DNA of 64,000 nucleotides from DASWJZ01 sp963846475 (GTDB taxonomy: Bacteria > Pseudomonadota > Alphaproteobacteria > Rhizobiales > Afifellaceae). Location: positions 1,550,001-1,614,000 of the forward strand of contig CAWJVZ010000004.1 in assembly GCA_963846475.1 (NCBI GenBank). Direction: 5' to 3'. A program made the position numbers and the translations under genes. The notes beneath the pieces were generated by a model. That model was not told the DNA's origin. It did no database searches and worked only from the letters and a program-made list of their open reading frames with translations. Of this stretch, positions 19,893-27,585 are shown one piece after another. How positions within the stretch are numbered: the stretch's first letter is position 1; every line of letters begins with the position of its first letter.

Positions 19893-21041
19893 ATGCTTGC
19901 GCGACTTGCCGCCGCCCTGTTGTCGGGCGCCGCCCTATTTGCCACCGCCATACCGGCTTCGGCCCTCGAGGCCGCGGAGGTCGCCGACGCGCTCGCGGCG
20001 GCGCTCACCGGCGACCGCAATGCCGAAGCGGATTACGATGAGGCTACGGAAGACGGCGGCAACGTCGTCATAACCGGGCTGACGATCTCGCATGCCGGCG
20101 AGTCCGGAACCGCCGAATCGGTCAGCTTCGCCGAGACCATTGTGGAGAGCCCGACGGAAGCCGACGACGGCGTCTTCGACAGCCCCCGCATCAGCTTTTC
20201 CAACGGAACAATTGCCGGCGAGTCGAAGGGTTCGATCGCCAGCGCAACGCTCACCGAGGTGACCGTTCTCGACCCAGAAGAGGCGGAAGCCGACGCACCG
20301 GCGCAAAGCGTGCTGTTCGAGACCGCCGAGGCCACGGGACTGAAGCTCGCCCGCGGCGACGAGCCCGGCGAGGTCGGCGTCGGCCGGATCTACATGGAGA
20401 TCAGTGATGTGGTGGATAACGTACCCCTGGCGAGCAAAGGCTCCGTAGAGGACATCAGCCTGCCCGCCGAGGTTTTTGCCGGCAGCAACTTCACGCCGGC
20501 AACGATCGGCTACGACAATCTCGTCCTCGGGCTGACCTGGGATGGCTCGCGCGACCCGGCAGCGAAGACGCTGGACCTGCGCGACGTCACGGTCAGCATC
20601 AAGGACGGCGGCGACCTGAAGATAAGCGGAAAGTTCGGCAATCTACCCGAGCCTACTGCGCTGAACGATGCGGACGCGACCTCCAAGGCTGCCGAGGCCG
20701 AGGTCCATACGCTGACCGTCCAGTACGTCGACAAGTCGCTCGCCGGCCGCATTCTCGATTTAGTCGCCAAGCAGCAGGGCATGCCGCGGGAGGACTACGC
20801 CAAGCAAATAGCCGGCGCCCTGCCTTTCCTGCTAGCGCAGATCGGCATCGCCGAAACGGAGTTCCAAAACGAGGTCGCCGGGGCCCTCAGCACCTTCCTG
20901 CAGGACCCGCAATCGCTGACCATCAAGATCGAGCCGTCCGCGCCGGTGTCGGGCGCCGAGATCATGGGCCTTATCGGCACCGCCGCGCAAACTCTTCCCG
21001 ACAGGCTCAACGCCTCGATCACTGCCAACACGGCGAACTGA
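19893..21041 (+). CDS. periplasmic protein of unknown function (paralogue of next gene)
   Basis: 382 residues with a signal peptide (MLARLAAALLSGAALFATAI, cleavage near ASALEA). The start at 19893 has GGGGA five bases upstream and is preferred over 19881. The body alternates short beta strands rich in Thr, Ser and acidic residues. The C-terminal 120 residues (TLTVQYVDKSLAGRILDL, QIAGALPFLLAQI, ALSTFLQDPQSLTIKIEP) match the end of the downstream protein closely. The two genes are 13 bases apart and surely co-transcribed. Family not recognised; the fold may bind lipid or act in envelope maintenance, which is speculation. Confidence 0.7.
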   Translation: MLARLAAALLSGAALFATAIPASALEAAEVADALAAALTGDRNAEADYDEATEDGGNVVITGLTISHAGESGTAESVSFAETIVESPTEADDGVFDSPRISFSNGTIAGESKGSIASATLTEVTVLDPEEAEADAPAQSVLFETAEATGLKLARGDEPGEVGVGRIYMEISDVVDNVPLASKGSVEDISLPAEVFAGSNFTPATIGYDNLVLGLTWDGSRDPAAKTLDLRDVTVSIKDGGDLKISGKFGNLPEPTALNDADATSKAAEAEVHTLTVQYVDKSLAGRILDLVAKQQGMPREDYAKQIAGALPFLLAQIGIAETEFQNEVAGALSTFLQDPQSLTIKIEPSAPVSGAEIMGLIGTAAQTLPDRLNASITANTAN

Positions 21042-21054
21042 TATCGGATTGCAC

Positions 21055-23091
21055 ATGACCGGTCGCGCCGCTCTCCTCCTGCTGCTCCTTGTCGCCGCGG
21101 CCCGGCCGGCCGCGGCGGACGATGCCAGCGAGGCTCTCCTGCAGAGCTTCGTGGCCGGCATTGATGCGTCGGCGGATTGGTCGGCCTCGGCCGACAACAT
21201 CCGCTCGGAAGGCAGCGACACGATCGGCGAGGGGCTGGTCTTCACGCGCGAGGAGCCGCACGTCTCGGTGAGCGTCGAGCGGTTGCGGCTGCGCGATCTC
21301 GAAGAGGGCGCGGACGGCGGCTTCACGACCTCAGAAATGGAGCTGACGGGCGGCGCGGTCGTCTCCGATGTGCTCGACTATTCCGTGCCGACGGCCTCCG
21401 TCAGCAACGTGTCCGTGCCGAGCGTGGCGGAGATCAGCTTCGATCCCCACCACCTCATGACCTTCATTGCCGAGCTCTATTCCGTAATGGCGGACGCGGA
21501 GTTTTCCGAGCTCAGTATCCCCGAGGTCACGACCACGCAGCGGCAGGTCCAGGAAGTTCCCGGCGGCACGCCTGAGACCTTCACCTCCACCGTTGTCTAC
21601 AAGAACCTGACCAGCTCGGGCCTTGAGGATGGGGTGCTGGACGACATGCAGTTCGGCCCGCTCACCTTCGACATCGCCACACCCGAAAGCGGCGCGGTCC
21701 AGTTCGAGATCGCCTCGGTCGGCGCCGACCGCACCGACATCGCGGCAGTGGCGCACATTTTCGACCCGAGCAATTACCGCGACGGCAAGGGCGATGGCAT
21801 CTGGCGCCCGCTCGTCTCGCGGGTGAGCTATTCCGGCTTTTCCGGCACCGGCCCGGACGGCGCCACCTTCAGGCTCGACGAAGTTGCGGTCGAGAATATC
21901 GACGGCCGTCAGCCGGAGGCGCCGTTCACCGACCTTTGGGACAAGCTCCTCGATCCGGCGGTCTCCGAAAACGCCAAGCCGGACCTGGCGCTCGAAGCGA
22001 TCAGCGAGATGTATTCGGCATGGCGGGTCGGCACGATACGGATGGACGGGATGGCCGTCGACGTGCCCGCCGAGCAGACGTCATTCTCGCTTGGCAGCAT
22101 CACTGTTTCCGGCATTTCCAATGAAGGCATCGACAGCTTCATCATGAAGAGCCTTCGCGGCGAGAGCCCCGACGGGTTCGGCGCCCTCGACACCTTCGAG
22201 TTCGCCGGCTTCGTCTTTCCGGATTTCCAGGGCCTGATGAAGCTCGCCGCACTGGAGACCGACGTCAGCCCAATGGCGCACGAGGAGACGATGCGCACGG
22301 CCTTCGCGTCGCTGCCGCGGCTGGAGCATTTCGCCATGCGCGGCATCGAAGGCGGGCAGAATGAAACTGCCAAGGTTACGCTGGAGAATTTCTCGCTCGA
22401 CCTCCGCGAATGGAACGACCTCTTCGCCGAAGCGACCGATATCCGCCTCGAGGGCCTCGATATCCCCAGACAGCTGATGGAGCTCGCCCCGGAGACGGCG
22501 CAGATGATCGACAAGCTCGGCTGGGAGCGCTTCGTCTTCGGCATGACGCTGAGCGACCGCTGGGACGCCGAGGCCGGCACCGACGAGGCGACTTGGACCG
22601 CCTCGCTGAAGGAAGCGATGGACGTTGAGATCTCCTACCGACTGACCGGCTTGACGGCGGATTGGGTCATGCAGGCGACCGCCGCCGCCGGCAAGGAGGA
22701 GGACAGCGAGGCGGCGCTGATGGACATGCTGTCGGACATTGCGCTCGAGCAGGCGACGTTAAAAGTGACCGACCGCTCGCTGCTCGACCGCGGCTTCGGC
22801 ATCGCCGCCGAGATGCAGGGACTGACAATCGAGGGCGCGGCCTATCGCGAGCAGATGCGCGGCGCCCTCCCCTTCCTGCTGTCGGCGGTCATCCCATCCG
22901 ACCTCGCCAAGATGGTGAGCGAGCCCCTACAGGCGTTCCTCGCCGGCAACCAGACGCTGGTCGCGGAGATCAAGCCGGAGAAGCCGATTCCGCTTGTGGA
23001 GCTCGCCGGGGCGGCCAATCTCGACCCGATGGACCTGCCCGTGCTCTTGGGGCTGACGCTCCGCTCGGAGGCGGCCGCGGCCGCGCAATAA
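21055..23091 (+). CDS. large periplasmic protein of unknown function (paralogue of previous gene)
   Basis: 678 residues, signal peptide MTGRAALLLLLLVAAARPAA with cleavage near AAADDA. The C-terminal block TLKVTDRSLLDRGFGIAAEM, QMRGALPFLLSAV, PLQAFLAGNQTLVAEIKP parallels that of the upstream protein. A central region has repeated short strands with pattern xxVSGISNEGIDS. The pair probably arose by duplication with later growth of this copy. No catalytic motif or transmembrane helix beyond the signal is visible. Confidence 0.7.
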   Translation: MTGRAALLLLLLVAAARPAAADDASEALLQSFVAGIDASADWSASADNIRSEGSDTIGEGLVFTREEPHVSVSVERLRLRDLEEGADGGFTTSEMELTGGAVVSDVLDYSVPTASVSNVSVPSVAEISFDPHHLMTFIAELYSVMADAEFSELSIPEVTTTQRQVQEVPGGTPETFTSTVVYKNLTSSGLEDGVLDDMQFGPLTFDIATPESGAVQFEIASVGADRTDIAAVAHIFDPSNYRDGKGDGIWRPLVSRVSYSGFSGTGPDGATFRLDEVAVENIDGRQPEAPFTDLWDKLLDPAVSENAKPDLALEAISEMYSAWRVGTIRMDGMAVDVPAEQTSFSLGSITVSGISNEGIDSFIMKSLRGESPDGFGALDTFEFAGFVFPDFQGLMKLAALETDVSPMAHEETMRTAFASLPRLEHFAMRGIEGGQNETAKVTLENFSLDLREWNDLFAEATDIRLEGLDIPRQLMELAPETAQMIDKLGWERFVFGMTLSDRWDAEAGTDEATWTASLKEAMDVEISYRLTGLTADWVMQATAAAGKEEDSEAALMDMLSDIALEQATLKVTDRSLLDRGFGIAAEMQGLTIEGAAYREQMRGALPFLLSAVIPSDLAKMVSEPLQAFLAGNQTLVAEIKPEKPIPLVELAGAANLDPMDLPVLLGLTLRSEAAAAAQ

Positions 23092-23152
23092 TCCAGTTCG
23101 CGGGTCAGGCATCCGCTTCCGCGGGCGGTGGCTCATCCAGGGGCTGGCACGC

Positions 23153-23368
23153 TCACTTGTTGGTGCGACCGACATGACCGGGGTCGACGCCGCCTTGCGG
23201 ATTGGTGTCGTTCTCCACGTCGCCTTCGAACGTGCTCTCGCCTTCGATCAGCGCGGGATCGCCCTTCCCGGCATAGATGCCCTTGCTCGCCCCGATCCCC
23301 GGATTGTCCTCCAGGTCATCGCGCGGCGCCTCGCCGCGCCGCGTTTTGCGATGTTTGGTCGTACTCAT
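23153..23368 (-). CDS. small hydrophilic protein of unknown function
   Basis: 71 residues, beginning MSTTKHRKTRRGEAPRDDLE and ending GHVGRTNK; highly charged, no membrane segment, probably disordered. The ATG at 23368 is the only start giving a sensible N-terminus. Similar small proteins with NPGIGASKG occur in rhizobia, but I know of no function. The tandem-hairpin region begins just upstream. Confidence 0.6.
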   Translation of the reverse strand: MSTTKHRKTRRGEAPRDDLEDNPGIGASKGIYAGKGDPALIEGESTFEGDVENDTNPQGGVDPGHVGRTNK

Positions 23369-23423
23369 CGGAATGCTGCTCGACTCGCCATGATCTGAGA
23401 TGCCCAGAGATAACGGAGCGCCG

Positions 23424-23661
23424 CACTCGGCGTTCCGCCGAGTTCTCCTCGAAAGACCCCCGCTGCGCGGAACAAGTGTTGCCTTCCCGACACAGGGCGG
23501 GAATATGGCAATCGTGGTGACATCCGACACAGGACTCCTGCTTCGTCCTGCGCTAATAGGCATCGAACTCGCGCTCGCTGGGGTGAGCGGCGGAGACGGA
23601 TTTCAACTGAACCGATCGGGGGGCGATCGGGAGGGGCGGCTTCGGTCGCCCCTTTCTTTTT
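23424..23661 (+). ncRNA. candidate structured small RNA ending in an intrinsic terminator
   Basis: No open frame here looks like a protein. The plus strand shows a run of stems. CTCGGCG/CGCCGAG lies near 23428. TTGCCTTCCCG (23480–23490) pairs with CGGGAA (23499–23504) and GGCAA (23508–23512) around a small bulge. CAGGAC/GTCCTG is at 23530–23535/23545–23550, and CCGATCG/CGATCGG at 23612–23618/23624–23630. A terminator follows. The 5' end and promoter are unknown. It lacks the conserved cores of tmRNA, RNase P and SRP RNA. Confidence 0.4.
23632..23661 (+). terminator. Rho-independent terminator with UUCG tetraloop
   Basis: AGGGGCG (23632–23638) pairs with CGCCCCT (23647–23653). Two further pairs close a UUCG tetraloop (23641–23644), and TTTCTTTTT follows. 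The polarity is plus strand, although no plus-strand protein gene lies directly upstream, which supports a small transcript. Confidence 0.85.
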
Positions 23662-23959
23662 GTGCCGGCGGCTTCGCTCGGCCGTCCACAGCCCAAATTT
23701 CTCTCGGCGCCTGCTCGCATTTTTTCTTGCATCGCGGGGACGAAGCACATACATCCGATCTTGCCCAAATTCGCACGTGCCTGTGGTCGCCAAGGGTTTT
23801 TGCAAGGCGGCTTAAAGCAACGACGGTGGCGGGCTTTTTTGGTCTCTGCCGACCCTCCAAAGGCCGGCGACACTGAAGAGGCACACACTCTCATTGCCGG
23901 ACGTGCGGAACGGGTCTCTCCCGCTCCAAGCGATGGCTCACAGGAGATTCTTGGTCTTC
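23662..23959. other. non-coding stretch without recognisable feature
   Basis: Between the terminator and the leader of the decarboxylase gene I see no convincing gene. There are short T-runs (around 23730, 23800 and 23835). GGCGGGCTTTTTT near 23835 looks like the descending arm of a terminator, but I could not find a convincing partner arm. Confidence 0.4.
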
Positions 23960-24086
23960 CTTGAGCCGTTCGGCGCGAACCACCCGGCTTCCGCCGGTTG
24001 GGGGGATCCAGGGACGCCACCCCGTCTCCATCGCGGGTGAAGCGTCGGCGCAGGACTCCCGGGCTGCAACGCTTGGCTGGGGAGTT
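23960..24086 (+). promoter_or_regulatory. structured 5' leader, candidate speF motif
   Basis: The 130 bases before the ornithine decarboxylase start form several stems. CCGGC/GCCGG is at 23984–23988/23993–23997, CACCC/GGGTG at 24018–24022/24035–24039, and AAGCGT/ACGCTT at 24040–24045/24069–24074. The last stem ends just before the ribosome-binding region. Alphaproteobacterial speF-like decarboxylase genes are known to carry the speF leader motif at this position. Assignment to that family is by position and general look, not by a covariance search. Confidence 0.5.
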
Positions 24087-24090
24087 TCCC

Positions 24091-25224
24091 ATGATGACGG
24101 ACCGCATCCGCTCGTTCCTCGACGAGCGACGATTCGACGGCCCTTGCCTGGTCGTCGACCTCGACGTCGTACGCCGCAATTACCAGAGCTTTGTGCGCGC
24201 GCTGCCGGACAGCCGCATCTTCTATGCCGTTAAAGCCAACCCGGCGCCGGAGATCCTAAAACTCCTGGCCTCGCTCGGCTCGTCCTTCGACGCGGCCTCC
24301 GTGCCGGAAATCCAGATGGTGCTCGACGCGGGCGCCACGCCGGACCGCATCTCCTACGGCAATACCATCAAGAAAGAGCGGGACATTGCCCGGGCGCATG
24401 TCCTTGGCGTCACGCTCTTTGCCGTGGATTGCGTCGAGGAGGTGGAGAAGATCGCCCGCGCGGCGCCCGGCGCAAGGATCTTTTGCCGCATCCTCACCGA
24501 CGGCGTCGGCGCCGAATGGCCGCTCAGCCGGAAATTCGGCTGCGTCACCGCGGAGGCGGTCGACGTGCTCGCCCGCGGCGAGGAGCTCGGCCTCGTCGCC
24601 CATGGGATCTCCTTCCATGTCGGCTCGCAGCAGACCGACACTCGCGCGTGGGACCGCGCGCTGGCCGACGCCTCCATGGTGTTCCGTGCGGCGGGGGAGC
24701 GCGGCATGCAGCTCGCCATGGTCAATCTCGGCGGCGGTTTCCCGACCCGCTACCTCAAGGACGTGCCGGCGGCGGAGGCCTATGGCCAGGCGATCTTCGA
24801 CGCGCTTCGCCGCCATTTCGGCAACCGCATCCCGGAGACGATCATCGAGCCCGGCCGCGGCATGGTCGGCGACGCCGGGGTGCTCAAGGCGGAGGTCGTG
24901 CTCGTCTCCAAAAAGTCGCGCGAGGATCGGCTGCGCTGGGTCTATCTCGACGTCGGCAAATTCGGCGGTCTCGCCGAGACGATGGACGAGGCGATCCGTT
25001 ACCCGATCCGCACGCCGCACGATGGCGGGACCACCGGCCCCTGCGTCGTCGCCGGCCCGACCTGCAATTCGGCCGACGTGCTCTACGAGAAGCTGCCTTA
25101 CGATCTGCCGATCTCGCTCACCGTCGGCGACGAGATTCTGATCGAGGGCACCGGCGCCTATACGACGACCTATTCGGCCGTCGGCTTCAACGGTTTTTCG
25201 CCGTTGCAGTCCTATGTGATCTGA
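24091..25224 (+). CDS. ornithine decarboxylase, fold type III (first of two paralogues)
   Basis: 377 residues. It decarboxylates ornithine (possibly lysine) to putrescine, the entry to polyamine synthesis. The PLP lysine is K48 in FYAVKANPAP, the glycine loop is NLGGGFPTRY, the phosphate-binding EPGRGMVGDAG is present, and the substrate-site cysteine is C325 in GPTCNSADV. The start at 24091 (MMTDRIRSFL) has GGGGAG upstream. The short, eukaryote-like type is typical of rhizobia. It stands alone with a structured leader, which suggests post-transcriptional control. Ornithine versus lysine preference cannot be read here. Confidence 0.9.
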   Translation: MMTDRIRSFLDERRFDGPCLVVDLDVVRRNYQSFVRALPDSRIFYAVKANPAPEILKLLASLGSSFDAASVPEIQMVLDAGATPDRISYGNTIKKERDIARAHVLGVTLFAVDCVEEVEKIARAAPGARIFCRILTDGVGAEWPLSRKFGCVTAEAVDVLARGEELGLVAHGISFHVGSQQTDTRAWDRALADASMVFRAAGERGMQLAMVNLGGGFPTRYLKDVPAAEAYGQAIFDALRRHFGNRIPETIIEPGRGMVGDAGVLKAEVVLVSKKSREDRLRWVYLDVGKFGGLAETMDEAIRYPIRTPHDGGTTGPCVVAGPTCNSADVLYEKLPYDLPISLTVGDEILIEGTGAYTTTYSAVGFNGFSPLQSYVI

Positions 25225-25235
25225 GCGTCTCCCGC

Positions 25236-25268
25236 CCCTCCCCCTTGTGCGCCCCACAAGTGGGAGGG
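25236..25268. repeat. palindromic repeat between convergent genes (CCCTCCC…GGGAGGG type)
   Basis: CCCTCCCCCTTGTG (25236–25249) pairs with CACAAGTGGGAGGG (25255–25268), 13 of 14 positions matching, around a short loop. It sits between the convergent decarboxylase and higA ends. The same CCCTCCCC…ACAAGGGG motif recurs beside the IS5 element near 42.8 and 44.0 kb, so it is probably a genome-wide intergenic repeat that may also act as a transcription stop. Confidence 0.6.
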
Positions 25269-25271
25269 TAT

Positions 25272-25577
25272 CTACGCCGCCGAGAGGGTCGGGATAGCCG
25301 AGACGTCGACGGTGCGCTTTGCATCCCAGAGATCGCGCTTCGTCTGCATCGCCAGCCAGATCTCCGGGCCGTCGCCGCAGAGCTTGCCGAGCCGCATGGC
25401 CATTTCGGGAGTGACCCGCGCCTTCTCGCTTAAGAGCTGATAAAGCGTGTGACGCGAAATGCCGAGGGCCCGCGCCACCTCGGCTTTGGAAGCCGGGAGC
25501 GCGGGAAGCACGATCTCGCGAAAGAAGGCCCCGGGATGCGTCGGTGGCCGCCGATCGTTTCGCTTCATGCCGGGCAT
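25272..25577 (-). CDS. higA: HigA-family antitoxin
   Basis: 101 residues, start ATG at 25577 overlapping the toxin stop (TGATG). The conserved HPGAFFREIVLPAL precedes a helix-turn-helix, SKAEVARALGISRHTLYQLL, and then PEMAMRLGKLCGDGPEIWL, the HigA/VapI signature. It neutralises the HigB ribosome-dependent mRNase and represses the operon. The toxin-first order is usual for higBA. Confidence 0.9.
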   Translation of the reverse strand: MPGMKRNDRRPPTHPGAFFREIVLPALPASKAEVARALGISRHTLYQLLSEKARVTPEMAMRLGKLCGDGPEIWLAMQTKRDLWDAKRTVDVSAIPTLSAA

Positions 25578-25855
25578 CAGTGATAGTCCTCCAGGTCCAC
25601 GTCGATCGCGTCCTCTCCAGACCAGCCGAAGGTGATCCGCCAGTTCGCCGAGACCGTCACCGCGTAACGGCCTTTCATGTTCCCGGCCAGAGGATGGAAT
25701 CGGAGCCCCGGGGCGTTCATCTGATTCGGCGCGGTCGCGGCATCCAGACGGTCCAGGATCATCGACAGCCGCAGCAGGAAATCCGGAGGAAGCCGTCGGG
25801 AATCGTCGCGCTCCCAAAAGCGCTGCAACGCGCGGCTTCGGAAGCTCGCGATCAT
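25577..25855 (-). CDS. higB: HigB-family toxin (RelE superfamily)
   Basis: 92 residues: MIASFRSRALQRFWE, RLRFHP-type core (APGLRFHPLAGNMKGRYAV), SANWRITF and a terminal DVDLEDYH. This is the HigB/killer-protein pattern of a ribosome-dependent mRNA interferase. It is followed by higA with a one-base overlap, so the two are translationally coupled. It is preceded by a good -35 box and short inverted repeats. Confidence 0.9.
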   Translation of the reverse strand: MIASFRSRALQRFWERDDSRRLPPDFLLRLSMILDRLDAATAPNQMNAPGLRFHPLAGNMKGRYAVTVSANWRITFGWSGEDAIDVDLEDYH

Positions 25856-25863
25856 GGGAGAGT

Positions 25864-25889
25864 GTGAGGCGTTTACTTACACGTGTCAA
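25864..25889 (-). promoter_or_regulatory. higBA promoter region
   Basis: On the minus strand a consensus TTGACA (25884–25889) lies about 30 bases upstream of the higB ATG, with ACACGTGT, an 8-bp palindrome (25880–25887), across its edge. The -10 is weak (CACACT). The palindrome is a plausible HigA operator. Confidence 0.5.
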
Positions 25890-25926
25890 GGATGCACGGC
25901 CCCAAGATACCGCTCCGCCGGCCGCC

Positions 25927-27567
25927 TCAGCGCCGCTCCCCGTCCGCGCGAAACCAGCGGAAGCCATAGGCGCCGAGGCCGATCGGATCCTCCGCCAGGC
26001 AGGGGTTCCGCTCGTTGTCGTCGCACAAAAGCGGCGTCAGCTCCGGCGGGATTTCCTCCCCGCGCAGGCTCACCTCGATTTTTCGATCCGACAGGTTGTG
26101 CAGCGTCACGATCGTGTGGCCGCGCCACTGGTAGGACAGGACCAGCACGCTGGTCTCTCCCGTCTCCAGCACGCGCCATTCCCCCCAACCGATCTCCGGG
26201 CAAGAGCGGCGTGTGCGGACCAGCCGCTGCATGTGCTCCATCAGCGAGCCGGAAACGTCGCGTTGCGCGGCGATGCTGATCTTTCGGTAGTCGAACGGCC
26301 CCTCGGCGATCACCGGCCGGATGAGCTTCTCCGCCGGCGCGGTGGAGAAGCCGGCATTCGCCCTGTCTGACCATTGCATCGGCGCGCGCACCGAATTTCG
26401 CTCCGGCTGCGCGAGGTCGTCGCCCATGCCGATCTCGTCGCCGTACCAGATGACCGGCGTGCCCGGCAGGGCGAATTGCAGGCTCTGCGCCATCTTGATG
26501 CGCCGCTCGTCGCCGCCGAGCATCGGCGCCAGTCGCCGCCTTATGCCGCGGTCGTAGAGCTGCATCTCCGGCTCCGGCCCGAACGCGGCATAGACCTCGC
26601 CGCGCTCGTCCTCCGCCAGGCGGCCGAGGTCGATCTCGTCGTGGTTCCGCAGAAAATTCGCCCATTGCGACTGCTCCGGGATCGGCGGCATCGCCTCAAG
26701 CACCCTGCGCACCGGCTCGGCGTCGCCGCGCGCCAAGCCCAAAAAAAGGTGCTGGTTCAGCATGAAGTTGAAGATCATGTGCATGCGGTCGCCGCGGCCG
26801 AAATATTCGTCCGTCTGGTCGAGCGGGATGTTCGCCTCGGCGAGCATCATCGCCTCCGCCTTCCGCCAGGACAGAAAATTGCGGATGTCGGTGAGATATT
26901 CATGCGGATCGCGCGCCGGCGTCGCTTCCTCCGGCAGGCCGAAGTATTCGATGAGGAACGGCACCGCGTCGATGCGAAAGCCGGAGACGCCGAGCTGCAG
27001 CCAAAAACCCATGATCTTGTCGATCTCTTCGCGCACCTCCTTGTTGGCGATGTTGAGGTCGGCCTGGTGCTCGTAGAAACGGTGCAGGTACCAGGCCTTC
27101 GCCACCTTGTCGTAGCTCCACACGGCGTCCTGATATCCCGGGAACACCATGCCTTCGTGGATGTTCTTCGGCTTCTTCTTCGACCAGACGTACCAGTCGC
27201 GATAGCGGGATGCTTCGCTCTTCCGCGAATCCTGGAACCAGGGATGGTCAACCGACGTGTGGTTGATCACCAGGTCGACGATGATCCGAAGCCCCCGGTC
27301 CTTGGCGGCCTGGGTGAAATTGACGAAATCTCCCGGCGAGCCGAGGCGCGGATCGATGCCGTAGAAGTCGGTGACGTCGTAGCCGTTGTCGCGGTTCGGG
27401 CTGGGATAGAACGGCAGCAGCCAGATGCAGGTGGCGCCGAGCGCCTCGATATGGTCGAGCCGGTCCGATAGGCCTTGGAAATCGCCGATGCCGTCGCCGT
27501 CGGAATCCATAAAAGTTTCCACGTCGAGGCAGTAGACGACGGCGTTCTTGTACCAAAGGTCGAGCAT
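25927..27567 (-). CDS. GH13 alpha-amylase family enzyme, trehalose synthase-like
   Basis: 546 residues with the four conserved GH13 regions: DLVINHTS, GFRIDAVPF with nucleophile D200, the acid E244 in LAEANIPL, and RNHDE with D310. The opening WYKNAVVYCLDVETFMDSDG resembles trehalose synthase (maltose to trehalose isomerase, TreS, GH13_16). Lengths of 540–560 are usual. A role in trehalose or maltose metabolism and osmoprotection is therefore likely, but other GH13 activities are possible. It is followed by an SDR gene in the opposite direction of flow on the same strand (18-base gap). Confidence 0.82.
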   Translation of the reverse strand: MLDLWYKNAVVYCLDVETFMDSDGDGIGDFQGLSDRLDHIEALGATCIWLLPFYPSPNRDNGYDVTDFYGIDPRLGSPGDFVNFTQAAKDRGLRIIVDLVINHTSVDHPWFQDSRKSEASRYRDWYVWSKKKPKNIHEGMVFPGYQDAVWSYDKVAKAWYLHRFYEHQADLNIANKEVREEIDKIMGFWLQLGVSGFRIDAVPFLIEYFGLPEEATPARDPHEYLTDIRNFLSWRKAEAMMLAEANIPLDQTDEYFGRGDRMHMIFNFMLNQHLFLGLARGDAEPVRRVLEAMPPIPEQSQWANFLRNHDEIDLGRLAEDERGEVYAAFGPEPEMQLYDRGIRRRLAPMLGGDERRIKMAQSLQFALPGTPVIWYGDEIGMGDDLAQPERNSVRAPMQWSDRANAGFSTAPAEKLIRPVIAEGPFDYRKISIAAQRDVSGSLMEHMQRLVRTRRSCPEIGWGEWRVLETGETSVLVLSYQWRGHTIVTLHNLSDRKIEVSLRGEEIPPELTPLLCDDNERNPCLAEDPIGLGAYGFRWFRADGERR

Positions 27568-27585
27568 CTTGGGCTCCCGAAAGCC

